The notes: generated from the letters alone by a model not told the origin. Counted from the first letter of the stretch, positions 8,301 through 17,139 are shown. The stretch: 64,000 nt of DNA from Flavipsychrobacter sp. (GCA_031292525.1 JARLGY010000064.1:186001-250000), one strand, 5' to 3'. Made by a program: numbers and translations.

Positions 8301-10736
8301 GGATTACCTGCTACGGGTGTTAACTCTGTCTTCTCATCAGCAACAGACCAGGGCAGCGGCAACAAAGTTGTATATGATGGCACTACAACTGGTAGCAACG
8401 TAGTTACCGTTACTGGCCTTACACCGGGCACCACTTATTACTTCAAAGTGTTCGAGTACAATGTTGGTAATCCAAATTCACAGGATTATTATATTGCAGC
8501 TCCGGCCACAGGTAATACCACTACTACCTTTAGCATTACAGATTATTATTCTGCAAGCACCGGCAACCTTGATGCTACAACCACATGGGGAACTGCCACC
8601 GACGGTACTGGTTCTAACCCGACTGATTTCGTAACTATTGGCCAGGTGTTCCATATCAGCAACAGCAATAGCGGTGCTATTAGCGGTGCATCATGGACTG
8701 TTTCTGGTACGTCATCTAAAATCGCAGTTGATAATGGTACAGATCTTACCATATCTTCTAGTCACTACATTGTCGGTACTATCGATGTTGGAGCAGGAAG
8801 AACATTAACTATCAATAATACAACAGCGCCAACTTTAGGTGTATTGAATGCAACTGCTACAGTAATATATGGTGCTTCATCAAACACTATACCTAGTAGC
8901 CAAACTACATTCCCTAATCTGGAAGTATCAAATAGCACTACCATATCTGCAAATACTACAGTAAATGGCACATTGATGATGAACGGTGGTAAATTGAATC
9001 TTAATGGACACAAACTTATCATCAATGACATTTCGGGTGCAAGTGGTAGCAGCTCTATTACGGGTTCTTCTACTTCTGGGCTTGTTATCAACAGCAACCT
9101 TTCTGGTAGCGTTTATTTCGATCAGACTTCAACAGCCACTGCAACTTTAGATACGTTAGTAGTTAATGGCAATGCTACATTGGGCAATATGCTTAATATG
9201 GCGGCCGGTACTAGTCCGGGCAATGTTACTGTAGGCACGGGTGCTACACTTACTACAGGTGGCAATCTAACCTTGCTGTCAGATATTAATGGTACTGCTC
9301 GTATTGCTGCCCTTTCTGGTACAGTAAGCGGCGCTGTAAATATTCAACGTTACATCCCTGCACAACGTGGATACCGCCTTATTGGCCATCCTTATACCGC
9401 AGGCAACGAACCTACTATTGCTACTTTAGGTAACTATTTCGATGTCACTGGCTTATCAGGTGGTAACATCGGGCCTGCCGCAACACACTGCCCTAGCACT
9501 AATCCTTCTACTTACACTTACACTCCAGGTACTTCACCTGCTTATGTGGGTATCACAAGTAGCAGTACAGCTATCCCAGCAGCACAGTCTAGCGGTTCAG
9601 TTGCAAATGGTATCCTGGCTTTTGTAAGAGGTGGTACAGGAGATGTTGGTTGTGTGAGCAACACGTCTTATACTGTTACCCCCACAACTATGGTTACAGG
9701 TGCTCCTATCAATCAAGGCAGTAAAACAGAAACCGTTTTGGCTGGTGGCTATAACATTATCTCAAATCCTTATCCTTCTCAGATACAGATAAGCAGCATC
9801 TCTAACTACAATGCTACTGGTATCAGCTTCATCACTGTTAATCCGGGTGGACAGAATCTGGGTAACAATTATGTAAACGGTACTTCATATGGTACCGCCG
9901 ACGGAACAACTATTATTCCTATAAACGGTGCAGTACTTGCCTACAATGCATCTGGTTCAGATGTTGCACTGGGCTTTACCGAAAGCACTAAAACTGCTGG
10001 TACACCAACTAGTGGCTTATTAAAAGCAACTAACATCTATCCTTCTGTCGAGTTGTCTGTTTACTATGGCAATACTTTCTGGGATAGCTGGAGCATGATG
10101 ATGCAACCAGGTACACGCAACGCTGCTGGCGATATCGGTGACGTTCCTAAAATATCAAATACACAGATGGATCTGTACTCACTTTCAAAGGACACTAAAT
10201 CTTTATACAGGGATGCTCGCGATGCAGACAGCATTACAGACGGAGAAATAGTAACGCTTGGTTTACGTTCAGTACCACAAGCTACTTACACAATACAGGT
10301 AAGCCAATACAACCTGCCATCTGATAAAACAGTTTACCTGCACGATAAATACACTAACAGCTACGTTCTTGTAGGCAACGGCGTTAACTACCCGCTTACA
10401 GTTAATAGCGATGCAAATTCTCAGGGACAAAACAGGCTGGAACTAATTTTCAATGAGAATAATAGCAATACCGGTATTGGCAATATTGCTAACCGTACTG
10501 CTGGAATCTTAATAGTTCCTAACCCTGCTACCAGTAACATAAATGTTAGCTATAGCAATGAGTTTGCAGGTTCAAAGATCATCAGGATTGTAAATGTAGT
10601 AGGCCAGGTAGTTAAGGAGATAAGCACTGCTGATCAGGCTATCACAATCCCAGTCGATAATATGGCAAATGGCATGTATTTGATAAAGACAATTGTAAAC
10701 GGCAAATCAATTACAGAACGCTTTATCAAAAATTAA
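5391..10736 (+). CDS. Giant T9SS-secreted multidomain surface protein
   Basis: 1,781 residues from the ATG at 5391. That start is preferred because a signal peptide follows at once (MSRHLKFF, hydrophobic core, cut near SAAQ); the in-frame start at 5334 would add 19 residues before it. The mature protein begins with a jelly-roll, carbohydrate-binding-like domain (about 37-215). Fibronectin-III-like and Ig-like beta domains follow, including two near-copies of one module (about 658-780 and 923-1045) that share NRIIVA and VVTVTGLT. A region resembling a beta-helix then leads to a final type A T9SS sorting domain (last ~75 residues, starting IVPNPATSNI). It is Thr/Ser/Gly/Asn-rich with very few cysteines. 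It should be exported, then carried across the outer membrane and anchored or released. An adhesin or glycan-binding role is inferred. Confidence 0.85.
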   Translation: MSRHLKFFPALSRGLKLFTLLLFSSLTMAHFQSAAQTTYLSGFEDGLDTWQANPAASGTSDAVTRDNLHARTGTYSLKCTTTSTSPSTTTNAYYSPLEYIAGSTANPYVHVIFWVYGTVAQKYKAGIGKNTGAPTTSTVWAGSTQSSSFATSANIWTQFNFVSSSASTSTYFYGSVNKSTTGGASPFWLDDAIFYSDNVATTDTTEPGAVATLGTPVASADTATLTWTNGTDAGTGLQATYVLRATSNAYKPVLHDQGIYQAIYGATGAFGPTTDSTGLWTIIDSVASGTLTYKDTSTKATGTYYYAIMQRDKAYNYSNIFTTLSTANIKSIALSNGAAAPTLTATTPTRTVDSSFTVTFPTSIAYTDSISSITLGVTTLTPTTDYTISNNNTITFTPTSGGAAALHTPGTYTITVLARNYQNATVSQTLTVGAASKLAINTQPLTTANGVPLTTQPVVKIQDQFGNATTSTLSVTAANDASSNGTWTLSGTTSVTAVNGTATFTNLVASSTANVTSAVIAFSASTFTNVLSAGFNIPAPSPIVTTSGTLTSFGSVGAGAISAEQTYQVSAANLTGNLTVTPPADFEVSLTTGSGFVGSTSNLSITPTSGSVPATTIYVHYAPAAATGASGSQNIANASASATTQNIVVSGNATAAQPTAVGTLTFGTINNTSMVLNYAPATSGGGTNRIIVAYAGAAPGYVPADGAAVSGTVSAVYTTATNQTGNGHIVFNGTTSGNSVVTVTGLTQNTQYYFAVYEYNGTTGTLENYYATPATANATTTGPVITDTLPTTSTNSILGWSGGTGTGNFGTFAPPGNGTTKKFMIGGTLLTASISVNVPLGFKISTAVPGTSGFSVGPVSKTYSQTGGTIPAGSDTVYIHPDGTIASGTAGPGYGPYTANITLTSTGATTVTIPVSDTILSLIPTASGTLTFGTATNTTIPVNYATATGVGTNRIIVARAGGSVTYTPVNGLPATGVNSVFSSATDQGSGNKVVYDGTTTGSNVVTVTGLTPGTTYYFKVFEYNVGNPNSQDYYIAAPATGNTTTTFSITDYYSASTGNLDATTTWGTATDGTGSNPTDFVTIGQVFHISNSNSGAISGASWTVSGTSSKIAVDNGTDLTISSSHYIVGTIDVGAGRTLTINNTTAPTLGVLNATATVIYGASSNTIPSSQTTFPNLEVSNSTTISANTTVNGTLMMNGGKLNLNGHKLIINDISGASGSSSITGSSTSGLVINSNLSGSVYFDQTSTATATLDTLVVNGNATLGNMLNMAAGTSPGNVTVGTGATLTTGGNLTLLSDINGTARIAALSGTVSGAVNIQRYIPAQRGYRLIGHPYTAGNEPTIATLGNYFDVTGLSGGNIGPAATHCPSTNPSTYTYTPGTSPAYVGITSSSTAIPAAQSSGSVANGILAFVRGGTGDVGCVSNTSYTVTPTTMVTGAPINQGSKTETVLAGGYNIISNPYPSQIQISSISNYNATGISFITVNPGGQNLGNNYVNGTSYGTADGTTIIPINGAVLAYNASGSDVALGFTESTKTAGTPTSGLLKATNIYPSVELSVYYGNTFWDSWSMMMQPGTRNAAGDIGDVPKISNTQMDLYSLSKDTKSLYRDARDADSITDGEIVTLGLRSVPQATYTIQVSQYNLPSDKTVYLHDKYTNSYVLVGNGVNYPLTVNSDANSQGQNRLELIFNENNSNTGIGNIANRTAGILIVPNPATSNINVSYSNEFAGSKIIRIVNVVGQVVKEISTADQAITIPVDNMANGMYLIKTIVNGKSITERFIKN

Positions 10737-10772
10737 CCTTAACCTTAATTCTAAAAACACTAAAGAAATTAT

Positions 10773-10994
10773 ATGAAAATAAGTAAGAAATTTTTACTGC
10801 TGATTGCTGTAGCAGGTATTTTCTCGCTCAAAGCAATAGCCCAGGGCACAATACCAAATGATCCTGATGAAGCCGTACCCTTGGATGGCGGCTTAAGCAT
10901 AGCAATAGTAGCAGGCGTTAGCTACGGCGCCAAGAGGCTTATGAAGAAAAAACAAGCAGCGGCTGAAGCCGCAAAAGAAACTACTGAAAAGTAG
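10773..10994 (+). CDS. Small exported protein with a PLDGG-type C-terminal sorting tail (PID-CTERM-like)
   Basis: A 73-residue protein. It has a signal peptide (residues 1-23, ending IAQ), a short acidic stretch (NDPDEAVP), the motif PLDGG, a hydrophobic stretch (LSIAIVAGVSYGA) and a basic tail (KRLMKKK), then a charged end. The order PxDGG, hydrophobic helix, basic cluster is that of the short Bacteroidota PID-CTERM proteins, thought to be exosortase-type substrates. It lies 36 bp after the giant T9SS gene and just before a strong terminator, so the two are probably co-transcribed. The mature part is very short, so it may act as a lipid-like or peptide surface component. Its link to the exosortase at 225 is inferred. 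Confidence 0.65.
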   Translation: MKISKKFLLLIAVAGIFSLKAIAQGTIPNDPDEAVPLDGGLSIAIVAGVSYGAKRLMKKKQAAAEAAKETTEK

Positions 10995-11015
10995 ATAGAT
11001 GGATAGATTAAACGG

Positions 11016-11042
11016 ATCCCGCGCTTCCGCGCGGGATTTTTT
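11016..11042 (+). terminator. Intrinsic terminator of the giant surface-protein operon
   Basis: Perfect 9-bp GC-rich stem (ATCCCGCGC / GCGCGGGAT) with a TTCC tetraloop, followed by six T. It is 21 bp after the stop of the 73-residue protein and closes the 5391-10994 transcription unit. Confidence 0.93.
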
Positions 11043-11112
11043 GGCTTTACTAAACACCATTTGTTTCTAAAGTGTTATCAGCAATATATGCCGGCACGAA
11101 ACATACAATGCA

Positions 11113-11148
11113 AAAAGCCCGCTCTCAAATTAACGAGAGTGGGCTTTT
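11113..11148 (-). terminator. Terminator of guaB
   Basis: A 14-bp stem with one G-T pair (AAAAGCCCGCTCTC / GAGAGTGGGCTTTT) and an 8-base loop. A/T tracts on both sides let it work in both directions. It lies 18 bp beyond the guaB stop codon and mainly serves that gene. Confidence 0.85.
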
Positions 11149-11166
11149 CAAATTATATTAACCTAA

Positions 11167-12636
11167 CTATCTGCTGTAATTTGGCGCTTCTTTAGTGATC
11201 ACCACATCATGTGGATGACTTTCAGCCATACTAGCCGATGTGATCCTAACAAACTGTGCTTCTTCCTGCAATGTCGCTATATCCTTCGCACCACAATAAC
11301 CCATACCTGCACGTAAACCACCTATAAACTGTTGTACTACCTCATTCAAATTTCCTTTGTAAGGTACTCTGCCCACTATACCTTCAGGTACCAGCTTCTT
11401 TATATCAGCTTCCATATCCTGGAAGTAACGATCTTTACTTCCCTCTTGCATAGCTTCTACTGACCCCATGCCACGGTAAGACTTGAATTTACGGCCTTCA
11501 TATATAATGGTCTCCCCGGGGCTTTCTTCAGTACCTGCAAAAATAGACCCTGCCATAATACAAGATGCACCTGCCGCTATAGCCTTCACCATATCACCCG
11601 TGTACCTGATACCGCCATCTGCAATTACCGGAATACCGCTTTTTTTAAGGGCCTGTGCTGCTTCTATCACAGCTGTTAGCTGTGGGGCGCCTGCACCTGT
11701 TACCACACGCGTAGTACAGATGCTACCCGGGCCAACGCCTACTTTTACTGCATCGGCGCCAGCATCAGCCAGTGCTTTTGCACCCGCACCTGTAGCAACA
11801 TTGCCTGCTATTATAGGTATACCTTTAAATGCTTTCTTTACTTGCTTTATTGCGTCTATCACGCCTTTGCTATGTCCATGGGCGCTATCAAGGGTTATCA
11901 CATCAACACCTGCGTTTTTCAATGCCTCTACCCTATCCAATATATCGGCGGTTATACCAATTGCCGCACCTGCAAGCAAACGGCCAAACTGGTCCTTGCA
12001 GGCATTGGGGTGGCTTTTCAAATGCATGATATCCCTGAAAGTGATAAGTCCAATCAGTTTGCCGGCCTTATCAACAATAGGCAGTTTTTCTATCTTGTAT
12101 TGTTCCAGTATCTTCTCGGCCTTTTTCATATCTGTGCCGTGTGGCGCAGTTACCAGGTTTTCACTGGTCATTATTTCAGATACCTTTTTGCGAGTATCTT
12201 TCTGAAAGCGCATGTCCCTGTTGGTAACAATGCCTATTAGTTTCTTATTGCTATCTATTATGGGTATGCCGCTTATCTTATTTTCACGCATTAGCTTTTG
12301 TACATCCCCCATGGTAGCATCGGGCGATAGTGTGATTGGATCTACTATTAGTCCGCTTTCAGAGCGCTTTATCTTGCGCACATGCTCAGCCTGGCGCTCA
12401 ATACTCATGTTCTTGTGCAGTATGCCTATTCCACCTTCACGTGCAAGTGCTGCAGCCAACGGAAATTCGGTTACTGTGTCCATTGCTGCCGATACCATGG
12501 GCAGGTTCAGTTGTATATCTTTTGTCAGGTTGGTAACAATGCTTACTTCGCGCGGAAGGACTTCTGAGTAAGCCGGCATAAGGAGCACATCATCAAATGT
12601 GAGGCCTTCGCCATAAAATTTGGATTTTATTGCCAT
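11167..12636 (-). CDS. guaB: Inosine-5'-monophosphate dehydrogenase
   Basis: 489 residues from the ATG at 12636; a TTG two codons upstream is possible but unlikely. It catalyses the NAD-dependent oxidation of IMP to XMP, the committed step of guanine nucleotide synthesis. The N-terminal barrel half contains [15 protein letters not shown]. Two CBS domains occupy about residues 95-205. The catalytic loop GPGSICTTR carries Cys307, followed by the flap region ([17 protein letters not shown]). Length and all motifs are standard. The -7 promoter box ends three bases upstream of the ATG, so the message is predicted to be leaderless. Confidence 0.97.
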   Translation of the reverse strand: MAIKSKFYGEGLTFDDVLLMPAYSEVLPREVSIVTNLTKDIQLNLPMVSAAMDTVTEFPLAAALAREGGIGILHKNMSIERQAEHVRKIKRSESGLIVDPITLSPDATMGDVQKLMRENKISGIPIIDSNKKLIGIVTNRDMRFQKDTRKKVSEIMTSENLVTAPHGTDMKKAEKILEQYKIEKLPIVDKAGKLIGLITFRDIMHLKSHPNACKDQFGRLLAGAAIGITADILDRVEALKNAGVDVITLDSAHGHSKGVIDAIKQVKKAFKGIPIIAGNVATGAGAKALADAGADAVKVGVGPGSICTTRVVTGAGAPQLTAVIEAAQALKKSGIPVIADGGIRYTGDMVKAIAAGASCIMAGSIFAGTEESPGETIIYEGRKFKSYRGMGSVEAMQEGSKDRYFQDMEADIKKLVPEGIVGRVPYKGNLNEVVQQFIGGLRAGMGYCGAKDIATLQEEAQFVRITSASMAESHPHDVVITKEAPNYSR

Positions 12637-12639
12637 GTG

Positions 12640-12647
12640 CAAAGATA
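12640..12647 (-). promoter_or_regulatory. -7 promoter box of guaB
   Basis: CAAAGATA on the + strand, that is TATCTTTG on the coding strand, a perfect TAnnTTTG. It abuts the ATG at 12636, so the transcript start should coincide with the start codon. Confidence 0.55.
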
Positions 12648-12818
12648 TAACAGCAAAGCGAAAAATGAAAAATAGCTTTTATGAATATTTCTATAGACGG
12701 TATAAAATGGTACAATTTGCTATAAAAATATCACATAAACTCTTTAAAGATGCCGTTAGGCTTGCATTTCAGCATGTGCTCAGTTTATTATATCCTATTA
12801 AATGGCGTCCATTTAGTT

Positions 12819-12826
12819 TATCTTTG
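12819..12826 (+). promoter_or_regulatory. -7 promoter box of the DUF983 gene
   Basis: TATCTTTG matches TAnnTTTG perfectly. It lies 20 bases before a GTG at 12846 and downstream of the upstream ATG at 12750, which helps to choose the start of the gene. No clear -33 TTG is present. Confidence 0.5.
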
Positions 12827-12845
12827 CAATTCTAAATCATTGATT

Positions 12846-13232
12846 GTGAACCAGGACACTTCCAAACCAGCGCTATTACCGGCATTTTTTAAAATGAAAT
12901 GCCCCAATTGCCGTCGCGGAAATGTCTTTGTAAACAAAAGTGTTTTCCCTTTGGGTAAGTGCCTGCAAATGGTTGACCATTGTTCTGTTTGCGGCCACAA
13001 AATGGTAAATGAGAGTAATAACGGTGGCGGCATCAACTATGCGCTTACTATGATGCTGTTTTTCCTCAACGTTCTTTGGTACTGGCCTATATTTGGCTTA
13101 TCCTATAAAGACAACAGCTTCATTTATTTTCTATTTACAAGCGTTGCAGTTGTACTTATATTACAGCCTTGGCTCATGCGCCTTTCCCGTATGATATACT
13201 TGTACTTGTTCATCACATTCGGGAAAGGTTAG
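12846..13232 (+). CDS. DUF983 family zinc-ribbon membrane protein
   Basis: 128 residues from the GTG at 12846. An in-frame ATG at 12750 lies upstream of the predicted promoter and would add an unlikely N-terminus; an ATG at 12894 (MKCPNC) is also possible. Two CxxC pairs (CPNC, CSVC) form a zinc-ribbon-like N-terminal domain. Two hydrophobic helices follow (around LTMMLFFLNVLWYW and FLFTSVAVVLILQPW). This is the layout of DUF983, a small cytoplasmic-membrane family of unknown function common in Bacteroidota and alphaproteobacteria. It converges on the cytochrome c gene with only two bases between the stops. Confidence 0.75.
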   Translation: MNQDTSKPALLPAFFKMKCPNCRRGNVFVNKSVFPLGKCLQMVDHCSVCGHKMVNESNNGGGINYALTMMLFFLNVLWYWPIFGLSYKDNSFIYFLFTSVAVVLILQPWLMRLSRMIYLYLFITFGKG

Positions 13233-13234
13233 TT

Positions 13235-13630
13235 CTAGTGGGGCATATCAGCCCTCAACGTCCGCACATAAACTATTATACTGGCTAGGTCGCTATCAGC
13301 TATTGCATCTTTAAACGGTGGCATAGTCCCTCTCCCATTGAGTACAGTAGTAGCAATGCCCAGGCTATCCAGTCTTGTAAGAGTAAGATTAGCAGCCTTA
13401 TTATTTTGTGCATTACCATTTACACCATGGCAAGCCATACATTTCTGTTGAAATAGATCTTTACCGCGGCTTGTATTTACCAGCCCGTTACCACCCGTCT
13501 TTATTGAATCTGCCCCCGATTCCTGTGTATAAATAGGAGTATTCGTCCCACGTTCTGTACACCCATTCATCATTAAAAAAATAGCTGCTACAGCAACCGA
13601 CGCAACAATATTATAAAACAGGTACTTCAT
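13235..13630 (-). CDS. Monohaem cytochrome c lipoprotein
   Basis: 131 residues. The N-terminal signal ends in a lipobox (MMNGC, Cys24), so the protein should be lipid-anchored in the envelope. A 40-residue Ser/Thr/Gly-rich linker leads to a class I cytochrome c domain with haem site CMACH (Cys64, Cys67, His68) and a likely axial Met103 in GTMPPF. It probably carries electrons at the membrane surface. No oxidase or dehydrogenase is encoded nearby. It converges with the DUF983 gene at a 2-bp gap without a visible terminator. Confidence 0.88.
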   Translation of the reverse strand: MKYLFYNIVASVAVAAIFLMMNGCTERGTNTPIYTQESGADSIKTGGNGLVNTSRGKDLFQQKCMACHGVNGNAQNNKAANLTLTRLDSLGIATTVLNGRGTMPPFKDAIADSDLASIIVYVRTLRADMPH

Positions 13631-13677
13631 GACCGCTATGCATTTGCACTACCATCATATCAAAACTATACCATGAG

Positions 13678-13704
13678 AATGCCCCGACCGATGGCCAGGG
13701 CATT
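13678..13704. other. Hairpin downstream of the DEAD-box helicase gene
   Basis: AATGCCC at 13678-13684 pairs with GGGCATT at 13698-13704 around a 13-base loop. It lies 32 bp beyond the helicase stop, where a terminator is expected, but no T-run follows on the minus strand. Confidence 0.35.
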
Positions 13705-13735
13705 TACTATTTTATGTTTTATAGATCACTACTAA

Positions 13736-14995
13736 CTACCACCTTTTCCCTCTGCTGCCACCGCCAGCCTGTTTGGGCCTTGATGGGCGTGGATGTACCT
13801 GTGCATCCGGTCTCAGAACCACATCCTTACCTTTCGGCAGGTTGATCTTCACAATACCTGACATTGAGCTCGGGTAAGGATGCCCTGTTACAACTGGTAT
13901 TTTGATGCGGGTCAGCTTTTCTATTTGTTTCAGCAGGTCCAGTTCTTCTTCATCGCAAAATGAGAACGCAGTACCGGTAGCCATGGCCCTGCCTGTACGA
14001 CCGATACGGTGCACATAAGTTTCCGGCACTTCCGGCAACTCATAGTTAATAATGTGCGATATAGCCTCAATATCAATACCGCGGGCCGCGATATCTGTAG
14101 CCACAAGCACTTTTATCTTGCCACTCTTAAAGTTGTTCAGTGCGCGCTGCCTTGCCGTCTGCGACTTGTTGCCATGTATAGCCTCAGCATGTATACCGTC
14201 CTTATCCAGATTGATGACCACCTTGTCGGCACCATGCTTGGTACGGGTAAACACTAGTGCACTGGTCACCTCTTTCTGCTTCAATAAAAAAGTAAGCAGG
14301 TTACGCTTGTCTTTTTTATCAACAAAGTATATACTCTGGTCTATAGTTTCTGCCGTTGATGATACAGGTGTTACCTCTACCTTTTCAGCTTTCACCAATA
14401 TAATATCTGCAAGTTTCTGTATCTCCGGTGGCATAGTAGCCGAGAAAAACAGGTTCTGACGGTGCAATGGCAGCTTCTGTACTACCTTCTTTACGTCATG
14501 TATAAAACCCATGTCCAGCATACGGTCGGCCTCATCCAGCACAAAAAGGCTGATGTGGCTCAGGTTCACAATACCTTGCTGCATCAGGTCTAAAAGACGA
14601 CCCGGAGTAGCAATCAGTATGTCAACTCCTCTTCTTATCTCAGCAACCTGGGCACCCTGTGGTACACCACCAAAAATTACCGTGTTTTTTATAGCCAGGT
14701 GCTTGCCGTAAGCCGCGAAGCTCTCTGCTATCTGTATAGCCAGTTCCCTTGTAGGGGTGAGCACCAGTGCTTTTATATTGCGATGACCCTCTTTGGGCAG
14801 TTCACTTAGCAATTGCAGCATAGGCAGTGCAAAAGCCGCAGTCTTTCCTGTGCCTGTTTGCGCGCAACCCAATAAGTCTTTCTTGTTCAGTATTATCGGT
14901 ATGGCCTGTTCCTGTATGGGTGTGGGGTTGGTGTATCCTTCGTCCTGCAGCGCTTTAAGTAGCGGCGCTGCTAAATTCAATTCATTAAATGTCAT
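13736..14995 (-). CDS. DEAD-box ATP-dependent RNA helicase (RhlE-like)
   Basis: 419 residues with the full set of DEAD-box motifs: Q motif (YTNPTPIQEQ), Walker A AQTGTGKT (45-52), PTREL, TPGR, DEAD (154-157), SAT (185-187) and the final HRIGRTGR. A short C-terminal basic, proline- and glycine-rich tail (about 40 residues, ending GSRGKRW) probably binds RNA. It unwinds short RNA duplexes in ribosome assembly or RNA decay. The short tail points to the RhlE group rather than DeaD/CsdA, which has a long C-terminal RNA-binding domain. It appears monocistronic. Confidence 0.95.
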   Translation of the reverse strand: MTFNELNLAAPLLKALQDEGYTNPTPIQEQAIPIILNKKDLLGCAQTGTGKTAAFALPMLQLLSELPKEGHRNIKALVLTPTRELAIQIAESFAAYGKHLAIKNTVIFGGVPQGAQVAEIRRGVDILIATPGRLLDLMQQGIVNLSHISLFVLDEADRMLDMGFIHDVKKVVQKLPLHRQNLFFSATMPPEIQKLADIILVKAEKVEVTPVSSTAETIDQSIYFVDKKDKRNLLTFLLKQKEVTSALVFTRTKHGADKVVINLDKDGIHAEAIHGNKSQTARQRALNNFKSGKIKVLVATDIAARGIDIEAISHIINYELPEVPETYVHRIGRTGRAMATGTAFSFCDEEELDLLKQIEKLTRIKIPVVTGHPYPSSMSGIVKINLPKGKDVVLRPDAQVHPRPSRPKQAGGGSRGKRW

Positions 14996-15363
14996 TATAC
15001 TATGCCTGTGGCAAAATCTTGATTAAGCTGCAAAAGTCGGCCATTTACGCAACTATTCAAAAATTTATTTTATATGATACTATTATCAGAAATACAAGTA
15101 CTGGGCTCTGGTCTGATATTGAGTATAGAATCTGATGGAATAGAACCTATACTCACCCACCTCTTTACAGCCACCGAACAGACAATCAAGAGATAGCATT
15201 CCCAAAGCCCGGCAGAACAGTAGCACTGTCGCCTGCACAAAGCTGCGTTGGCTGCAGCTGTCATAGCTGCCGACTGCCTTTTTCTTTGTTACTTTCTTTT
15301 GGGCATGCAAAAGAAAGTAAGACAACGAGGGAGGGATAACACCTTGTCAAAACGTTTTAACCA
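14996..15363. other. Intergenic region containing repeat copy A
   Basis: 368 bp between the helicase gene start and the acyl-CoA synthetase stop. The right half is repeat copy A (15186-15330). The left half has no recognisable feature. Minus-strand open frames across this region translate the repeat and look like no protein. Confidence 0.6.
15186..15330 (+). repeat. Intergenic repeat, copy A (145 bp)
   Basis: Matches copies B and C at 17296 and 17462 in the same orientation with only scattered differences. The core contains two hairpins: GCAGCT/AGCTGC (15254-15259 and 15265-15270) and a perfect 12-bp stem TACTTTCTTTTG / CAAAAGAAAGTA (15290-15301 and 15308-15319) with a GGCATG loop. It looks like a non-autonomous, structured dispersed element of REP or MITE type. 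It carries no gene. Confidence 0.85.
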
Positions 15364-17139
15364 CTATTCATACATCTTCTCTATAGCCACACTATACTTC
15401 TGCATGATCACCTTTCTTTTTATCTTCAAAGACGGTGTTAGTTCGCCGCTGTCAACGGTCCACTCATCAGGCAGCAGTGTTATTTTCTTCACCTGCTCGG
15501 GGTGGCTAAATAATGGGTTGTATTTATCTATCTGAGCCTGTATATGACTTACTACCTGTGGCACTTTTACAAACTCTTGGTGAGATGCCGGAAGTGTGAG
15601 CTGGGGTTGGTTATCAGCCATATACTTTCTTACCTGGGCAAAATTGGGCACTACAAGGGCACTTACAAATTTTCGTCCGTCGCCAATCACCATCATCTGC
15701 TCTATGAAAATGCTTTCCTTCATTTTATTCTCAATCACCTGCGGGGCAACATACTTCCCACCCGATGTTTTGAATATCTCCTTCTTCCTATCTGTTATCT
15801 TCAAAAAGCGGCCTTCCTCCCAGGTACCTATATCTCCAGTATGGAACCAGCCATCCTTTATTGCATCAGCGGTAGCGTCTGGCTTATTATAATAACCCAT
15901 CATTACGTTTGCGCCTTTCACCAATATTTCGCCGTCTTCAGCTAACTGCACCTGTTCATTTTGTATCAGTGGGCCCACAGTCCCTATCCTTCGGTTCTCA
16001 CTTTCATACCGGTTTACCGTTACCACGGGCGATGTTTCTGTAAGGCCATACCCTTCCATGATCACCACATTAGCGGCCGTAAATATTTTTATCAACCTTA
16101 CCTGGCAGGCTGCCGAGCCGCTTACTATTGCCTTTACGTTACCCCCAAGCGCCTCGCGCCATTTGCTGAACACCAGTATGTTAGCAATCTTCAATTGTAA
16201 ATTGTACCACCAGCCCATAGGTGTGGCGTTATCAAACCGTTTACCCAGTTCTAACGCCCAGAAGAAAAGCGCACGTTTTATACCCTTAAGCTCCAGCGCA
16301 GTACTTATGATGCGCTCATATACCTTCTCCAGCAAGCGTGGCACCATAGTAAAGACTATGGGCTGTACCTCCTTCAGGTTGGCCCCTATGGTATCCATGC
16401 TCTCGGCATACCATATGGCCACACCGGCCTGCAGGTATATATAGGTAACCATACGTTCAAAAATATGGTTCAGCGGCAGGAAACTGAGCGCCTTAGCGCC
16501 CTTATCCGCAAAGGTAAATGCAGGCATAGAGTCCTGTACGTTGCATACTATATTGTGGTGGCTCAGCATTACCCCTTTGGGGTTGCCGGTCGTACCAGAT
16601 GTGTAGATGATGGTAGCCAGTGTATCCGGCAAAATGCGAGATATTACAGACTCATCAGCATCCAGGTTCTTATCTATCAGTTCGTTCCAGTTAGCTACGC
16701 CCTCTACTTTGTCGAAAGAGAAAATATGCTGTAGCGTAGGTACTAAAGGATATGTTTCTTTGAAACGCTCGTACAGTTCTGCATTCGCCAAAAACAATAT
16801 CCGCACCCCTGCTTCATTGAGTATAAAGGCAAGTTCAGTAGGACTGATAGTGGGATATATAGGCGTCAGCACAGCCCCTGTCAATTGTACCGCAATATCC
16901 GTAATCATCCACTGCGGATTATTGGGGCTGATGATGGATATCTTTTCCTGCTTTAGCGGTTCCAGTTCCTGGTTGGTAATACCCAGCGATAGCAACCCGC
17001 CGGCCAGTTTACGTGCTGTACTATATACCTGTTCGCTGCTATAGGTCACCCATTGGCCATTTTCCTTAGCCGCAAGCATGGTGGCGCCGGGCTCTTCTGC
17101 CGCGCGGCCGGCAACGATGTCGAAAAGACGCTGAATCAT
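15364..17139 (-). CDS. AMP-forming long-chain acyl-CoA synthetase
   Basis: 591 residues from the ATG at 17139 (MIQRLFDIV); a TTG at 17172 would add 11 poorly supported residues. It activates fatty acids to acyl-CoA through an acyl-adenylate. Motifs are the P-loop TSGTTGNPKGV, LPLNHIFER, GYGLTETSP, the A5/A8 region WFHTGDIG and TDRKKEIFKTSGGKYVAP, and a C-terminal lid domain. These match the long-chain FACS/FadD15-type branch. Length is normal. The gene sits between copies of a direct intergenic repeat (A downstream, B and C upstream). It may cooperate with the acyl-CoA dehydrogenase at 54916 in fatty-acid degradation. Confidence 0.93.
   Translation of the reverse strand: MIQRLFDIVAGRAAEEPGATMLAAKENGQWVTYSSEQVYSTARKLAGGLLSLGITNQELEPLKQEKISIISPNNPQWMITDIAVQLTGAVLTPIYPTISPTELAFILNEAGVRILFLANAELYERFKETYPLVPTLQHIFSFDKVEGVANWNELIDKNLDADESVISRILPDTLATIIYTSGTTGNPKGVMLSHHNIVCNVQDSMPAFTFADKGAKALSFLPLNHIFERMVTYIYLQAGVAIWYAESMDTIGANLKEVQPIVFTMVPRLLEKVYERIISTALELKGIKRALFFWALELGKRFDNATPMGWWYNLQLKIANILVFSKWREALGGNVKAIVSGSAACQVRLIKIFTAANVVIMEGYGLTETSPVVTVNRYESENRRIGTVGPLIQNEQVQLAEDGEILVKGANVMMGYYNKPDATADAIKDGWFHTGDIGTWEEGRFLKITDRKKEIFKTSGGKYVAPQVIENKMKESIFIEQMMVIGDGRKFVSALVVPNFAQVRKYMADNQPQLTLPASHQEFVKVPQVVSHIQAQIDKYNPLFSHPEQVKKITLLPDEWTVDSGELTPSLKIKRKVIMQKYSVAIEKMYE

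Noticed and set aside
6779-9097. Minus-strand Val/Pro-rich frames in the giant surface gene
   Set aside because: Antisense shadows of Thr/Gly/Asn-rich repeats, without starts or promoters.
11483-12571. Plus-strand open frames inside guaB
   Set aside because: They are antisense to a complete, strongly conserved gene and resemble no protein.
15070-15325. Minus-strand open frames across repeat copy A, and similar ones at 17204-17687
   Set aside because: They translate the intergenic repeat, share no start context, and contain its hairpins. The three copies give related peptides because the DNA is repeated.
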